Of a DNA stretch of 6,119 bases, positions 1 to 5,492 are shown one piece after another. Within the stretch, counting starts at the first letter, position 1. The number at the start of each line of letters is the position of its first letter. The position numbers and the translations under genes are program-made. Under the pieces are notes generated by a model, which was not told the DNA's origin, did not search any database, and saw nothing but the letters and a program-made list of their open reading frames with translations. This DNA comes from an uncultured bacterium (GTDB lineage Bacteria; Pseudomonadota; Alphaproteobacteria; Rhodospirillales; Rhodospirillaceae), in NCBI GenBank assembly GCA_903896775.1, contig CAITZE010000480.1:1-6119 (forward strand). Reading direction: 5' to 3'.

Positions 1-1
1 C

Positions 2-505
2 GACTTCAAAGAAGACCCCAAGATCGCCGTTCATACGGAAGACGGCCGCGTGTTCGTGAAGAAGGCCATGAAAGACGGCCCCCAATATGACCTCGTCATG
101 CTGGACGCCTTCGAAGACGACTACATTCCGGAACACTTGCTGACCCAGGAGTTTTTGAAGGAGGTCAAAAGCATCATGACGCCGGGTGCGGTCATCGCGG
201 CCAACACCTTCTCCAGCAGTGGGCTCTACCCTTATGAGTCCGCCACTTACGCTTCGGTGTTCGGTAATTTCTATAACCTCAAAGCCGCCAACCGCGTGAT
301 CTGGGCTCAAAACGGCGAACTCACGTCCCGTAGAACCATCGACACCAACGCCATAGCGCTGGAACCCGCAATGGTAAAACGCGGCATGCATGCCGTGGAG
401 GTCGTCGAGATGATCCAAACCAAACAGGACTGGCCCGACGATACGCGCCTTTTGACCGATCAATATTCTCCGTCTAACCTGCTGAATGGGCAGGGAAAAC
501 GGTAA
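2..505 (+). CDS. Spermidine synthase-like protein, C-terminal part (5' truncated by window edge)
   Basis: The frame is open from base 2 to a TAA at 503-505 and gives 167 residues; the start lies outside the window. The fragment carries the second half of an aminopropyltransferase-type Rossmann fold. It shows DGRVFVKK (the loop after the SAM-type binding strand), YDLVMLDAF with the conserved Asp, then IPEHLLTQEFLKEV and an MTPGAVIAANTF strand. It ends with TDQYSPSNLL, close to the TDxYxPxN ending usual in this family. The DAF...IPEHL wording resembles the 'fused MFS/spermidine synthase' group more than canonical SpeE, so the missing N-terminus could include membrane helices; that is inference. 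Members of that group often have unproven substrates, so spermidine formation should not be assumed. A possible promoter for the next gene starts 17 bases after the stop, which suggests this gene ends its transcription unit. Confidence 0.85.
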   Translation, partial: DFKEDPKIAVHTEDGRVFVKKAMKDGPQYDLVMLDAFEDDYIPEHLLTQEFLKEVKSIMTPGAVIAANTFSSSGLYPYESATYASVFGNFYNLKAANRVIWAQNGELTSRRTIDTNAIALEPAMVKRGMHAVEVVEMIQTKQDWPDDTRLLTDQYSPSNLLNGQGKR

Positions 506-521
506 CAAAAACGGTTGGCGG

Positions 522-550
522 TTGACGTCTATATTGCAATGCAATAAAAA
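522..550 (+). promoter_or_regulatory. Candidate sigma70-type promoter for the small secreted-protein gene
   Basis: TTGACG at 522-527 (5 of 6 matches to the -35 consensus) is followed, after a 17-bp spacer, by TAAAAA at 545-550 (4 of 6 matches to the -10 consensus). It lies between the stop of the spermidine-synthase-like gene and the GTG start at 602, about 50 bases upstream of that start. The call rests only on consensus matching in a relatively AT-rich gap. Confidence 0.4.
532..546. repeat. 15-bp perfect palindrome (7-bp arms, 1-bp centre), candidate operator
   Basis: TATTGCA at 532-538, a central A at 539 and TGCAATA at 540-546 form a perfect inverted repeat. It lies in the 3' half of the spacer of the candidate promoter and overlaps the first two bases of its -10 element. 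That is a typical place for a repressor to bind. It is too short and loop-poor to be a useful RNA hairpin and is not followed by a T run, so an operator fits better than a terminator. The binding protein is unknown. Confidence 0.35.
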
Positions 551-601
551 CGCCCCATCTAAAGCCTACCTTCTGTTTTTGGTATCTAAGGACTGTTCAT
601 C

Positions 602-839
602 GTGCGTGTGTTTTCAGTGTTAGTGACCGCCCTGGTCATGAGTGTCGCGTCCCTCCCCGCTTTTGCCGATAATGCCTCGAGCAACGCAACGCGGGTTTGC
701 GAAAGCGCCCGTCTGACCGATCTCGAGCGCCCGCGAATGCCGCGCCATGTACAAGTCCGCCGCCGATGACGACGCGCGCGAAACGGTCTTGCGCACCTTC
801 GCCGAACGCATCAACGGCGAAGCCCCCAGCGCGCACTGA
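602..839 (+). pseudogene. Small secreted two-cysteine protein, interrupted by a +1 frameshift
   Basis: A GTG at 602, nine bases after AAGGA (588-592), opens a frame whose first 22 residues form a clear Sec signal peptide (MRVFSVLVTALV...LPAFA, cleavage before DNASS). That frame stops at 767-769 after a short unprotein-like arginine/proline tail. Switching frame around 725-735 restores a coherent hydrophilic helix-like sequence, RECRAMYKSAADDDARETV and onward, to a TGA at 837-839. The second frame has a stop at 714-716, so the shift must fall between there and about 740. Removing one C from CCC at 730-732 yields a continuous 78-residue protein reading LTDLERRECRAMYK across the join, with cysteines at about residues 33 and 46 that could form a disulfide. 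I do not recognise the family. It may be a real decayed gene or a single-base sequence error; programmed shifting is less likely because no known slippery site is visible. Confidence 0.6.
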
Positions 840-889
840 CTTCCGCCAGCGCTGTTGCAGCGGGGCACAAGAGAGCTTATGCCCCTGAC

Positions 890-1579
890 ATGACCGACGT
901 GACATCCGCCGCTGAAGCTCCTTGCCCGCGCTGCCAGAAAAGCGCGGCGTTTTGCGTCTGCGCCGATATCGCGCAGATCGAAAATCCCATCGCCAACAAA
1001 ATCTCGCTTCTGATCCTGCAGCATCCGCAAGAGCAGGATGTCGATCTCGGCACCGCGCGCCTTGCCGCGCTGCATTTCAAAAACGCTGCCGTGAAAGTTG
1101 GCCTGTCGTGGCCGAGCCTCGGCAAAGCTCTGGGCCGCGCGGCTGATCCCAAAAACTGGGCGATTTTGTATCTCGGCTCCGTCAAAGCCAAAGACCTGAT
1201 GCCAACCCGCGAGATCGTGGCGCTGACGCGCAAAGGCGCGGCCATGCCCGATCAAGACGCAGCCCTCGCCGATATCGAAGGCATCATTCTCTTGGACGGC
1301 ACCTGGAGTCAGGCCAAGGCGTTGTGGTGGCGCAATCCGTGGATGCTGAAAGCCCAGCGCGTCGCGCTCAACCCGCGCCATCCTTCGCGCTATGGCCGCT
1401 TGCGCAAAGAACCGCGCCGCGACGGATTATCGACACTGGAAGCCGCTGGCCTGTTGCTGAGCCGCCTTGAGAAAAAACCCGAGATTGAAACGATGCTTTG
1501 GTCCAGCTTCGACAAACTTTTGTTGCGCTATCGTGCCTTGCGCGAAACCGCCAAGCGCGCCGCCGTCAGCGATTCCTGA
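890..1579 (+). CDS. DTW-domain protein, probable tRNA-uridine aminocarboxypropyltransferase
   Basis: This 229-residue protein shows the hallmarks of the DTW family, whose characterised members (E. coli TapT/YfiP, human DTWD1/2) transfer the 3-amino-3-carboxypropyl group of SAM to tRNA uridine (acp3U). Visible features in order are a Cys4 zinc-ribbon-like N-terminus (C12, C15, C22, C24), LILQHPQE at about 41-48, the signature DGTW at 136-139 followed by SQAKALWWRNPW, and YGRLRKEP at about 168-175. The length is normal for bacterial members and it should be cytosolic. The start is the ATG at 890; the only nearby purine-rich stretch is GAGAG at 871-875, so the ribosome-binding site is weak. The upstream ATG at 879 stops after four codons. 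The last 52 bases overlap the convergent TPR gene. Family call is strong; the exact tRNA position modified cannot be read from sequence. Confidence 0.93.
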   Translation: MTDVTSAAEAPCPRCQKSAAFCVCADIAQIENPIANKISLLILQHPQEQDVDLGTARLAALHFKNAAVKVGLSWPSLGKALGRAADPKNWAILYLGSVKAKDLMPTREIVALTRKGAAMPDQDAALADIEGIILLDGTWSQAKALWWRNPWMLKAQRVALNPRHPSRYGRLRKEPRRDGLSTLEAAGLLLSRLEKKPEIETMLWSSFDKLLLRYRALRETAKRAAVSDS

Positions 1580-2241
1580 ACTTCGGCCAGGCGGCCTTTA
1601 TCCGTACGCTCGTAGCCGGGACGGATTGTCATTTGCGCTGCCCGTTCCAGATACGGCAACGCGGTTGCGGCCCTTCCCGTGCGCGATAAAAAATCGCCGT
1701 AGAAATAATTGTTGTCGGTATTGGCGGGATCGATCGCCAGCGCCTGTTTGAGATAGTCCTCGGCGCGTTTTTTGTCGCCAAAGCCGATGGGCCAGCCCGG
1801 CATTTCGAAGTAGAGCATGCCGAGCATGGTCTGGATCATGCCGTCGAACGCCTTCACATCGATGGCCTCAGCTTGTTCCAACAAGCGCCGCGCATCCTTG
1901 GCTATGCCAATAGCCACAGTATCGTGACGGATATCGGCTTCGCCAAGCATAGCCATCGCCTGCCAGATGATCGGCTCCGCGCGGCCGGGGTAAGCTGCAA
2001 CAACCTGTGTCGCCTGAGCGATGACAACTTCGCTGGCGGCAATCTTTTCAGCCTTGCTAGCCTTCATTTCAAAACGGATTTCGGCCCAGCGGTCCTCGAC
2101 CGCGCGCAAGGCCGTCAGCATCGCATCGTCATCCGCCGCATGCACGCAGACAGGCGCACCCGCCAAAAAGGCGGCTGCCATGACAGCCGAGAGCGAATAC
2201 CGTAAGCTTGCCACTAACTTGTTATTCCAGCACAGGTCCAA
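1528..2241 (-). CDS. Exported tetratricopeptide-repeat protein of unknown function
   Basis: The open frame encodes up to 237 residues. It begins with a Sec signal peptide whose hydrophobic stretch AVMAAAFLAGAPVCVHA ends near residue 35, followed by an acidic start ADDDA, so the product is probably periplasmic. The body is alpha-helical. The clearest TPR lies at about 159-205 (RAEDYLKQALAIDPANTDNN, then a second helix pair ending in LPYLERAAQM). It is preceded by a conserved-looking PGWPIGFGDKK loop at about 148-158 after MLGMLYFEM. The 5'-most start is TTG at 2241, with an in-frame stop at 2251-2253. A GTG at 2214 would give a shorter signal peptide starting VASLRYSLS and is at least as plausible; neither has a strong ribosome-binding site. 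There is no lipobox cysteine. The gene is convergent with the DTW gene and shares 52 bases with it, and is divergent from the DUF3095 gene. A scaffold role is only inferred from TPR repeats. Confidence 0.85.
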   Translation of the reverse strand: MDLCWNNKLVASLRYSLSAVMAAAFLAGAPVCVHAADDDAMLTALRAVEDRWAEIRFEMKASKAEKIAASEVVIAQATQVVAAYPGRAEPIIWQAMAMLGEADIRHDTVAIGIAKDARRLLEQAEAIDVKAFDGMIQTMLGMLYFEMPGWPIGFGDKKRAEDYLKQALAIDPANTDNNYFYGDFLSRTGRAATALPYLERAAQMTIRPGYERTDKGRLAEVQESLTAARLAVSRKAR

Positions 2242-2272
2242 AGTTTCGTTTTAATCTAAAACCGGCGAGATG

Positions 2273-2298
2273 GCGTAAAAAAGGCAAGCGTAAAAAAG
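2273..2298. repeat. Two direct copies of an 11-bp A-rich repeat in a divergent intergenic region
   Basis: GCGTAAAAAAG occurs at 2273-2283 and again at 2288-2298, a 15-bp period, in the gap between the divergent TPR and DUF3095 genes. The two A6 tracts would add intrinsic curvature or form paired protein-binding sites, but no function can be assigned from sequence. Confidence 0.5.
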
Positions 2299-2316
2299 CA
2301 TGAGTATAACCGCCGC

Positions 2317-3474
2317 ATGACTGTCGATCACACGCCAAGCTTTTATGACACGTTGGCGCCCATGCGCGAGCCGGGTCAGGTTTTCGACAGCCGCCATTAT
2401 GCGGCTGTGCCGGAAGATTGGTATCTCGCAGTATCGGACATCAAAGGGTCCACAGCAGCGGTTGAGACCGGCCAGCATTCCGACGTGAACTTTGCCGCCG
2501 CTGCGATGATCGCGGCGCTCAATAACTTGTGCGGCGGAATCCCCTATCAGTTCGGCGGCGACGGCGCCGTGGCGCTGGTGCCCCCACAACATGCCGAGGC
2601 CGCGCGCCGATCCTTGGCGCAAGTGCGGCGATTTGCCGCGCAAGAATTTAAACTCGATCTCCGCGTCGGTATCGCACCTCTCACAGCCATCACAAAACGC
2701 GGCAAAGAAGTGCTCGTGGCCCGATACCAGCCGGCACCCAGCAGCGCCTACGCGGTGTTTCTTGGCGACGGCATCGACCTTATGGAATCCGCCGTCAAAG
2801 GCCGCGGCGACGATAGCCTGGCTGCACTCGCCATGATCGGCGATGCCGATGACGACGGCACGCCGCCCGATCTCACCGGGTTGTCGTGCCGCTGGACACC
2901 CTTGCAGTCGGCGCGGGGCAAAATGGTGGCTCTGGTGATGCGTGGACCCGATCACGGCGCGCTGCATATGGAGCTGACCAAGCTCGCGGGCGTGCCGGCT
3001 TTGAACGCCGCCTCGCTTGAAAGCCTGCAAGCACGCTGGCCGCCCAAGGGCTTGATCCGCGAAGCCAAGGCGCGCAAGCGCAATAAGTCATTGGCCTTGT
3101 CGACGATATTGGTCGGCCTGGAGACTTTCGTCGCTTACATCTTCGTCAAATATAAACTGCGCCTGGGCAAATTCAGCGCCGAACAATACCGCCGCGATGT
3201 CTTGCGCGGTGCGGTTGACTTCGCCCGCGCGGGGCAAAACCTAGCCCTCGTTTTCGATTGCCCCGCCGACCGTATCGAGGTGATCCGCGACTATCTGCAA
3301 ACCCGGCGCACACGGGGCGAGCTGCAATATGGCATGCATATCTCCGATCATGCGGTCATGACCTGCCTTGTGACTTCGGCCACCGACGACAAACATGTCC
3401 ACTTCGTTGACGGCGGCGATGGCGGCTATACGGCCGCGGCCACGCAGCTCAAAGCACGATTGAAGCAAACTTAA
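2317..3474 (+). CDS. DUF3095 family protein with class III nucleotide-cyclase-like motifs
   Basis: The 385-residue product has the full-length look of the DUF3095 family. The N-terminal half resembles a class III adenylate/guanylate cyclase core. SDIKGST at about 40-46 matches the strand carrying the first metal Asp (D41). YQFGGDGAVALVP at about 77-89 matches the second metal-Asp hairpin (D82), and GDGIDLMESAVK at 150-161 sits where cyclases have GxxVNxAAR. The usual Asn and Arg of that last motif read Asp and Lys, so catalysis is uncertain. The C-terminal third (about 265-385) carries the family's own block, including YGMHISDHAVMTC and HVHFVDGGDGGY. There is no signal peptide; residues about 257-273 are moderately hydrophobic but not a convincing membrane segment. 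Start ATG 2317 lacks a clear ribosome-binding site. No linked effector or partner is visible. Family call is strong; biochemical role unknown. Confidence 0.87.
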   Translation: MTVDHTPSFYDTLAPMREPGQVFDSRHYAAVPEDWYLAVSDIKGSTAAVETGQHSDVNFAAAAMIAALNNLCGGIPYQFGGDGAVALVPPQHAEAARRSLAQVRRFAAQEFKLDLRVGIAPLTAITKRGKEVLVARYQPAPSSAYAVFLGDGIDLMESAVKGRGDDSLAALAMIGDADDDGTPPDLTGLSCRWTPLQSARGKMVALVMRGPDHGALHMELTKLAGVPALNAASLESLQARWPPKGLIREAKARKRNKSLALSTILVGLETFVAYIFVKYKLRLGKFSAEQYRRDVLRGAVDFARAGQNLALVFDCPADRIEVIRDYLQTRRTRGELQYGMHISDHAVMTCLVTSATDDKHVHFVDGGDGGYTAAATQLKARLKQT

Positions 3475-3532
3475 GCGGGAACCAACCCTGGATTTGCGCG
3501 TTATCGTGACGACAAATCTCAATGCAACTCAC

Positions 3533-3541
3533 GGAAGGGAG
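3533..3541 (+). promoter_or_regulatory. Ribosome-binding site that fixes the cupin start
   Basis: GGAAGGGAG ends four bases before the ATG at 3546, with the GGAAGG core seven bases away. It lies inside the longer frame that could begin at ATG 3522, and so supports 3546 as the real start. Confidence 0.7.
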
Positions 3542-3545
3542 CATC

Positions 3546-3959
3546 ATGTTCAACAAGCTCGCAAAATATACGGCGATCTGCGCGGCGCTGTTTGCCGTGA
3601 ACCTCTCCGCCGCGGCCTTCGCCGCCGATGCGCTACCCAATGGCGTGCGCCGCAATGAATTGCAAAAAACGACCGTGCCCGGCGGCAAATACGTTGTCGT
3701 CATGTCCCAGGTCGATATGGACGTGGGCGCGAAGCTGCCCATGCACACCCATCCGGGTGTGGAAACCGGCTATGTCATTTCCGGCATGCTCACACTCTCG
3801 GTGAAGGATGAAGGCGACCGGACGCTGGGACCAGGTGAGTCGTATCTCATCCCTTCCGCCAGACCCCACAGCGCGGTCAGCGGCGGACCTCAAGCCTTCA
3901 AGGGCATCGTGACCTATATCATCGAGGCCGATAAGCCCTTGTCCTCGCCGGCGCCGTAA
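3546..3959 (+). CDS. Secreted small cupin-domain protein
   Basis: This 137-residue protein starts with a Sec signal peptide (MFNKLAKYTAICAALFAVNL, then SAAAFA with cleavage near residue 26), so the mature protein of about 111 residues should be periplasmic. It is a single-domain cupin. Motif 1 matches the family pattern G(x5)HxH(x3)E(x6)G exactly: G61, H67, H69, E73, G80. Motif 2 is GESYLIPSARPH, giving P103 and H108; the usual Gly and final Asn are Ala and Ser. All four metal ligands (H67, H69, E73, H108) are therefore present and a bound divalent metal is expected. Substrate or enzymatic activity cannot be told; small secreted cupins of this kind are mostly uncharacterised. The start is set by the ribosome-binding site at 3533-3541; beginning at 3522 would add eight residues ahead of the signal peptide. 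The stop is two bases from the stop of the convergent GIN gene. Confidence 0.88.
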   Translation: MFNKLAKYTAICAALFAVNLSAAAFAADALPNGVRRNELQKTTVPGGKYVVVMSQVDMDVGAKLPMHTHPGVETGYVISGMLTLSVKDEGDRTLGPGESYLIPSARPHSAVSGGPQAFKGIVTYIIEADKPLSSPAP

Positions 3960-3961
3960 GA

Positions 3962-4750
3962 TTAGGTCTCATCGCGGCGACGTACAGAGCCCGAGCCGCT
4001 GACAGACACATCCACATGCGCCGGATTGCCAACGTAGCGCACGTTGCCCGAACCGCTGATACTCACATTTAAGTTCTTGCGCGGCTGAAGCGTTACATTG
4101 CCCGAGCCGCTCAGATTGACTTCGGCATCACCGATGATCAGGTCGGGGATGTTGGCATTACCCGATCCGCTGATTTTCAGCGCCAGTTCGTCGAGCGCGC
4201 CGCTGGCTTCAATGTTGCCACTGCCGGAGAGTTTTACGTCGGTCTTCCCGCCCTTAAGGCCGGCCATATAAAGCTTCCCGGAGCCCGAGAAGTTGACGCC
4301 TTTCAGGCTGGGCATCGTCACGTGCACTGTCACGGGACCTGAGCGATGGCGATCAAAACCGTAATCGCCGCTATCGATATAGAGCGTGTTGTCCCGTACT
4401 TCAGTCTTGATTGCTTTGACGTCTTCGGGGCGGCCCTCCACCATCACCGACCGCGTGGCGCCGATGGTGATCCGCAATATGCCGCTGGTGGAAAAACCGA
4501 CAGAGTCGAATGCCGCGACAGCGCGTGTCTCTTGCGTTGAATTATCGGAGACACGCTGCAAACCTGGCAGGTCCTGGAGACGGTTCAGTTTTGCCGCGAC
4601 GCGTTCTTCAATATTTCCCGCGAACTTCGCATTGCGCTCCATGGCGCGTTCGACGTCACGCTCAACGCGTTCTTGTAAGCGCTCCGCGTTCCGATTTTCA
4701 GCAGTCGCGTCCGGCGCGGCGATCGCAATGTCGGGAAGCGTAATCGATGA
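3962..4750 (-). CDS. GIN-domain (DUF2807) beta-solenoid protein, 5' end missing
   Basis: About 262 residues are readable. After a charged, probably coiled-coil N-terminal stretch (ENRNAERLQERVERDVERAM...) comes a GIN/DUF2807 domain ('putative auto-transporter adhesin, head GIN domain'). Six SGSG turns lie at 4277-4288, 4217-4228, 4160-4171, 4100-4111, 4046-4057 and 3989-4000. Their spacing is 18-20 residues, as expected for rungs of a right-handed beta-solenoid. Such proteins are normally exported or lipid-anchored, yet no signal peptide or start codon exists in frame where it should be. The sequence LPDIAIAAPDATAEN may hold only the tail of a signal peptide. Upstream of about 4750 the frame stays open to an ATG at 4807, but that part is antisense to a conserved receiver domain and is not credible protein. 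The gene is therefore probably truncated at its 5' end by the junction there. Its function is unknown; adhesion is only a family label. Confidence 0.82.
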   Translation of the reverse strand, partial: SSITLPDIAIAAPDATAENRNAERLQERVERDVERAMERNAKFAGNIEERVAAKLNRLQDLPGLQRVSDNSTQETRAVAAFDSVGFSTSGILRITIGATRSVMVEGRPEDVKAIKTEVRDNTLYIDSGDYGFDRHRSGPVTVHVTMPSLKGVNFSGSGKLYMAGLKGGKTDVKLSGSGNIEASGALDELALKISGSGNANIPDLIIGDAEVNLSGSGNVTLQPRKNLNVSISGSGNVRYVGNPAHVDVSVSGSGSVRRRDET

Positions 4751-4757
4751 AAGGCCG
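4742..4757. other. Head-to-head junction of two 5'-truncated genes
   Basis: On the minus strand, GIN-protein sequence is coherent up to about 4742-4750. On the plus strand, receiver-domain sequence is coherent from about 4751-4757, with an in-frame TGA at 4748-4750 immediately before it. Neither gene has a start, and no promoter or intergenic DNA separates them. I see no insertion sequence, terminal repeat or target duplication at the point. Confidence 0.65.
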
Positions 4758-5323
4758 TGCGCGTGCCGATCATTGCACTCACGGCCGATGCCATGCGCGA
4801 GCATCATAGCGAGTACCTGACGGCCGGCGCCAATAGCGTCATCACCAAGCCGGTGGATTGGTATCAGCTAACGAAAGAAATGGAACGTTTGACGGCCGGA
4901 CAACCGGGCGACGACGGAAGCGCCGGCGAAAACTTCGAGGAGGTGGCGCGGCAAGCCAGTGCGCCGGCCTCGCTTCCTGTCCTCGATACGGTTTATCTGG
5001 AATCTGTCACGGGCAGCGTCGACGCCAAAGTCGTCGCATCGCTATTGGACAGTCTGGTCGAGAACATCGGCGCCTATTCGTCGGCCATTACAGCAGCCAG
5101 CGCCAACGACGATCTCGCAGGTGCGAAACGCACCGGTCATGCTCTGAAAGGTTTGGCAGCGCAGTTCGGCGCACCCCGACTCAGCGACCTGGCAAGGACC
5201 CTTGAAGTCAGCGCCACCGAACACGGGCAACTGGTCGCGCTCGCCCCCCGAATTGCCGCAGCGGCAGCGGAAACGCTTACCGCAATCAAAGATTGGCGGA
5301 ATCGGCAGAAAAAAACGGCTTAA
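4751..5323 (+). CDS. Receiver-domain remnant plus HPt phosphotransfer domain (C-terminal part of hybrid kinase or phosphorelay protein)
   Basis: Numbering from the GTG at 4757, residues 1-45 are the last third of a response-regulator receiver domain: RVPIIALTADAM with the switch Thr at 9, then AGANSVITKPVDW with the conserved Lys at 31. The acidic pocket and phospho-acceptor Asp would lie upstream and are absent; an in-frame TGA sits at 4748-4750. After a Gly/Ser/Asp-rich linker (about 46-75), residues 76-180 form an HPt helical bundle with the motif GHALKGLAAQFGA and phospho-acceptor His128. The intact parent was probably a hybrid histidine kinase or an REC-HPt protein, since REC followed by HPt is common at such C-termini. 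If this fragment is expressed from GTG 4757 it would be an HPt module without a working receiver. No ribosome-binding site is evident, so it is probably a truncated gene. The stop is TAA 5321-5323. Confidence 0.82.
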   Translation, partial: KAVRVPIIALTADAMREHHSEYLTAGANSVITKPVDWYQLTKEMERLTAGQPGDDGSAGENFEEVARQASAPASLPVLDTVYLESVTGSVDAKVVASLLDSLVENIGAYSSAITAASANDDLAGAKRTGHALKGLAAQFGAPRLSDLARTLEVSATEHGQLVALAPRIAAAAAETLTAIKDWRNRQKKTA

Positions 5324-5389
5324 TTGTAATAAAGCAACCCAAGATTGGCCCCATTATTGCCGGAATGGGAACAGCGCATTTCCTTCGAA

Positions 5390-5471
5390 TGTGTCACTTT
5401 ACGTAAGGATTAAGGACTGTACAGTCCTGGGCACGGTTCTGTACGGAGGCGATTACCGTTTCTGTGACACA
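5390..5471. repeat. Widely spaced 8-bp inverted repeat enclosing the desaturase upstream palindrome
   Basis: TGTGTCAC at 5390-5397 is the exact reverse complement of GTGACACA at 5464-5471. The arms are 66 bases apart and bracket the 16-bp palindrome at 5413-5428. They could be paired operator half-sites or close a long RNA stem in the 5' leader of the desaturase. Eight-base arms at this distance can also occur by chance. Confidence 0.35.
5413..5428. promoter_or_regulatory. 16-bp perfect palindrome, candidate operator upstream of desaturase
   Basis: AGGACTGTACAGTCCT reads identically on both strands. It is centred about 72 bases upstream of the desaturase ATG, in the 169-base gap that otherwise holds no gene. 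A second CTGTAC half-site occurs at 5439-5444. A loop-free dyad without a following T run suits a dimeric DNA-binding regulator better than a terminator. Which regulator binds is unknown; membrane-lipid regulators of the TetR type are one possibility by analogy only. Confidence 0.45.
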
Positions 5472-5492
5472 GCGCTGGGGGGGCGCGTGGCA

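Noticed and set aside
725..740. Programmed +1 frameshifting in the small secreted gene
   Set aside because: No known slippery sequence, rare-codon pause or stimulatory Shine-Dalgarno is visible at the shift; a one-base indel in CCC explains it more simply.
879..893. Four-codon upstream frame (ATG CCC CTG ACA TGA) overlapping the DTW start, and a similar one at 2300-2320 before DUF3095
   Set aside because: Both end in an ATGA overlap with the gene start, which could suggest translational coupling. But neither has a ribosome-binding site of its own and such tiny frames are common by chance.
620..1381. A 253-residue minus-strand open frame
   Set aside because: It is antisense to the DTW gene, whose plus-strand protein has clear family motifs; the minus-strand translation has no recognisable domain.
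2251..3030. A 259-residue minus-strand open frame
   Set aside because: It is antisense to the well-supported DUF3095 gene and has the low-complexity look of a GC-rich shadow frame.
3522..3545. Earlier ATG start for the cupin
   Set aside because: The strong ribosome-binding site lies downstream of it, immediately before ATG 3546, and the signal peptide begins properly at 3546.
4751..4807. N-terminal extension of the GIN protein to an ATG at 4807
   Set aside because: These 19 codons are the reverse complement of a conserved receiver-domain segment (IALTADAMREHH) and do not look like a signal peptide.
4386..4820. A 144-residue plus-strand open frame across the junction
   Set aside because: It is antisense to the GIN protein for most of its length and is in a different frame from the receiver domain.
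5350..5369. Hairpin CCCATT/AATGGG after the HPt gene as a terminator
   Set aside because: It has a six-base stem with an eight-base loop and no following T run, which is too weak to call an intrinsic terminator.
5391..5492. In-frame extension of the desaturase to a GTG at 5391
   Set aside because: The frame is open, but there is no ribosome-binding site before it. The stretch holds the palindromes, and family members usually begin near the sequence coded from 5493.
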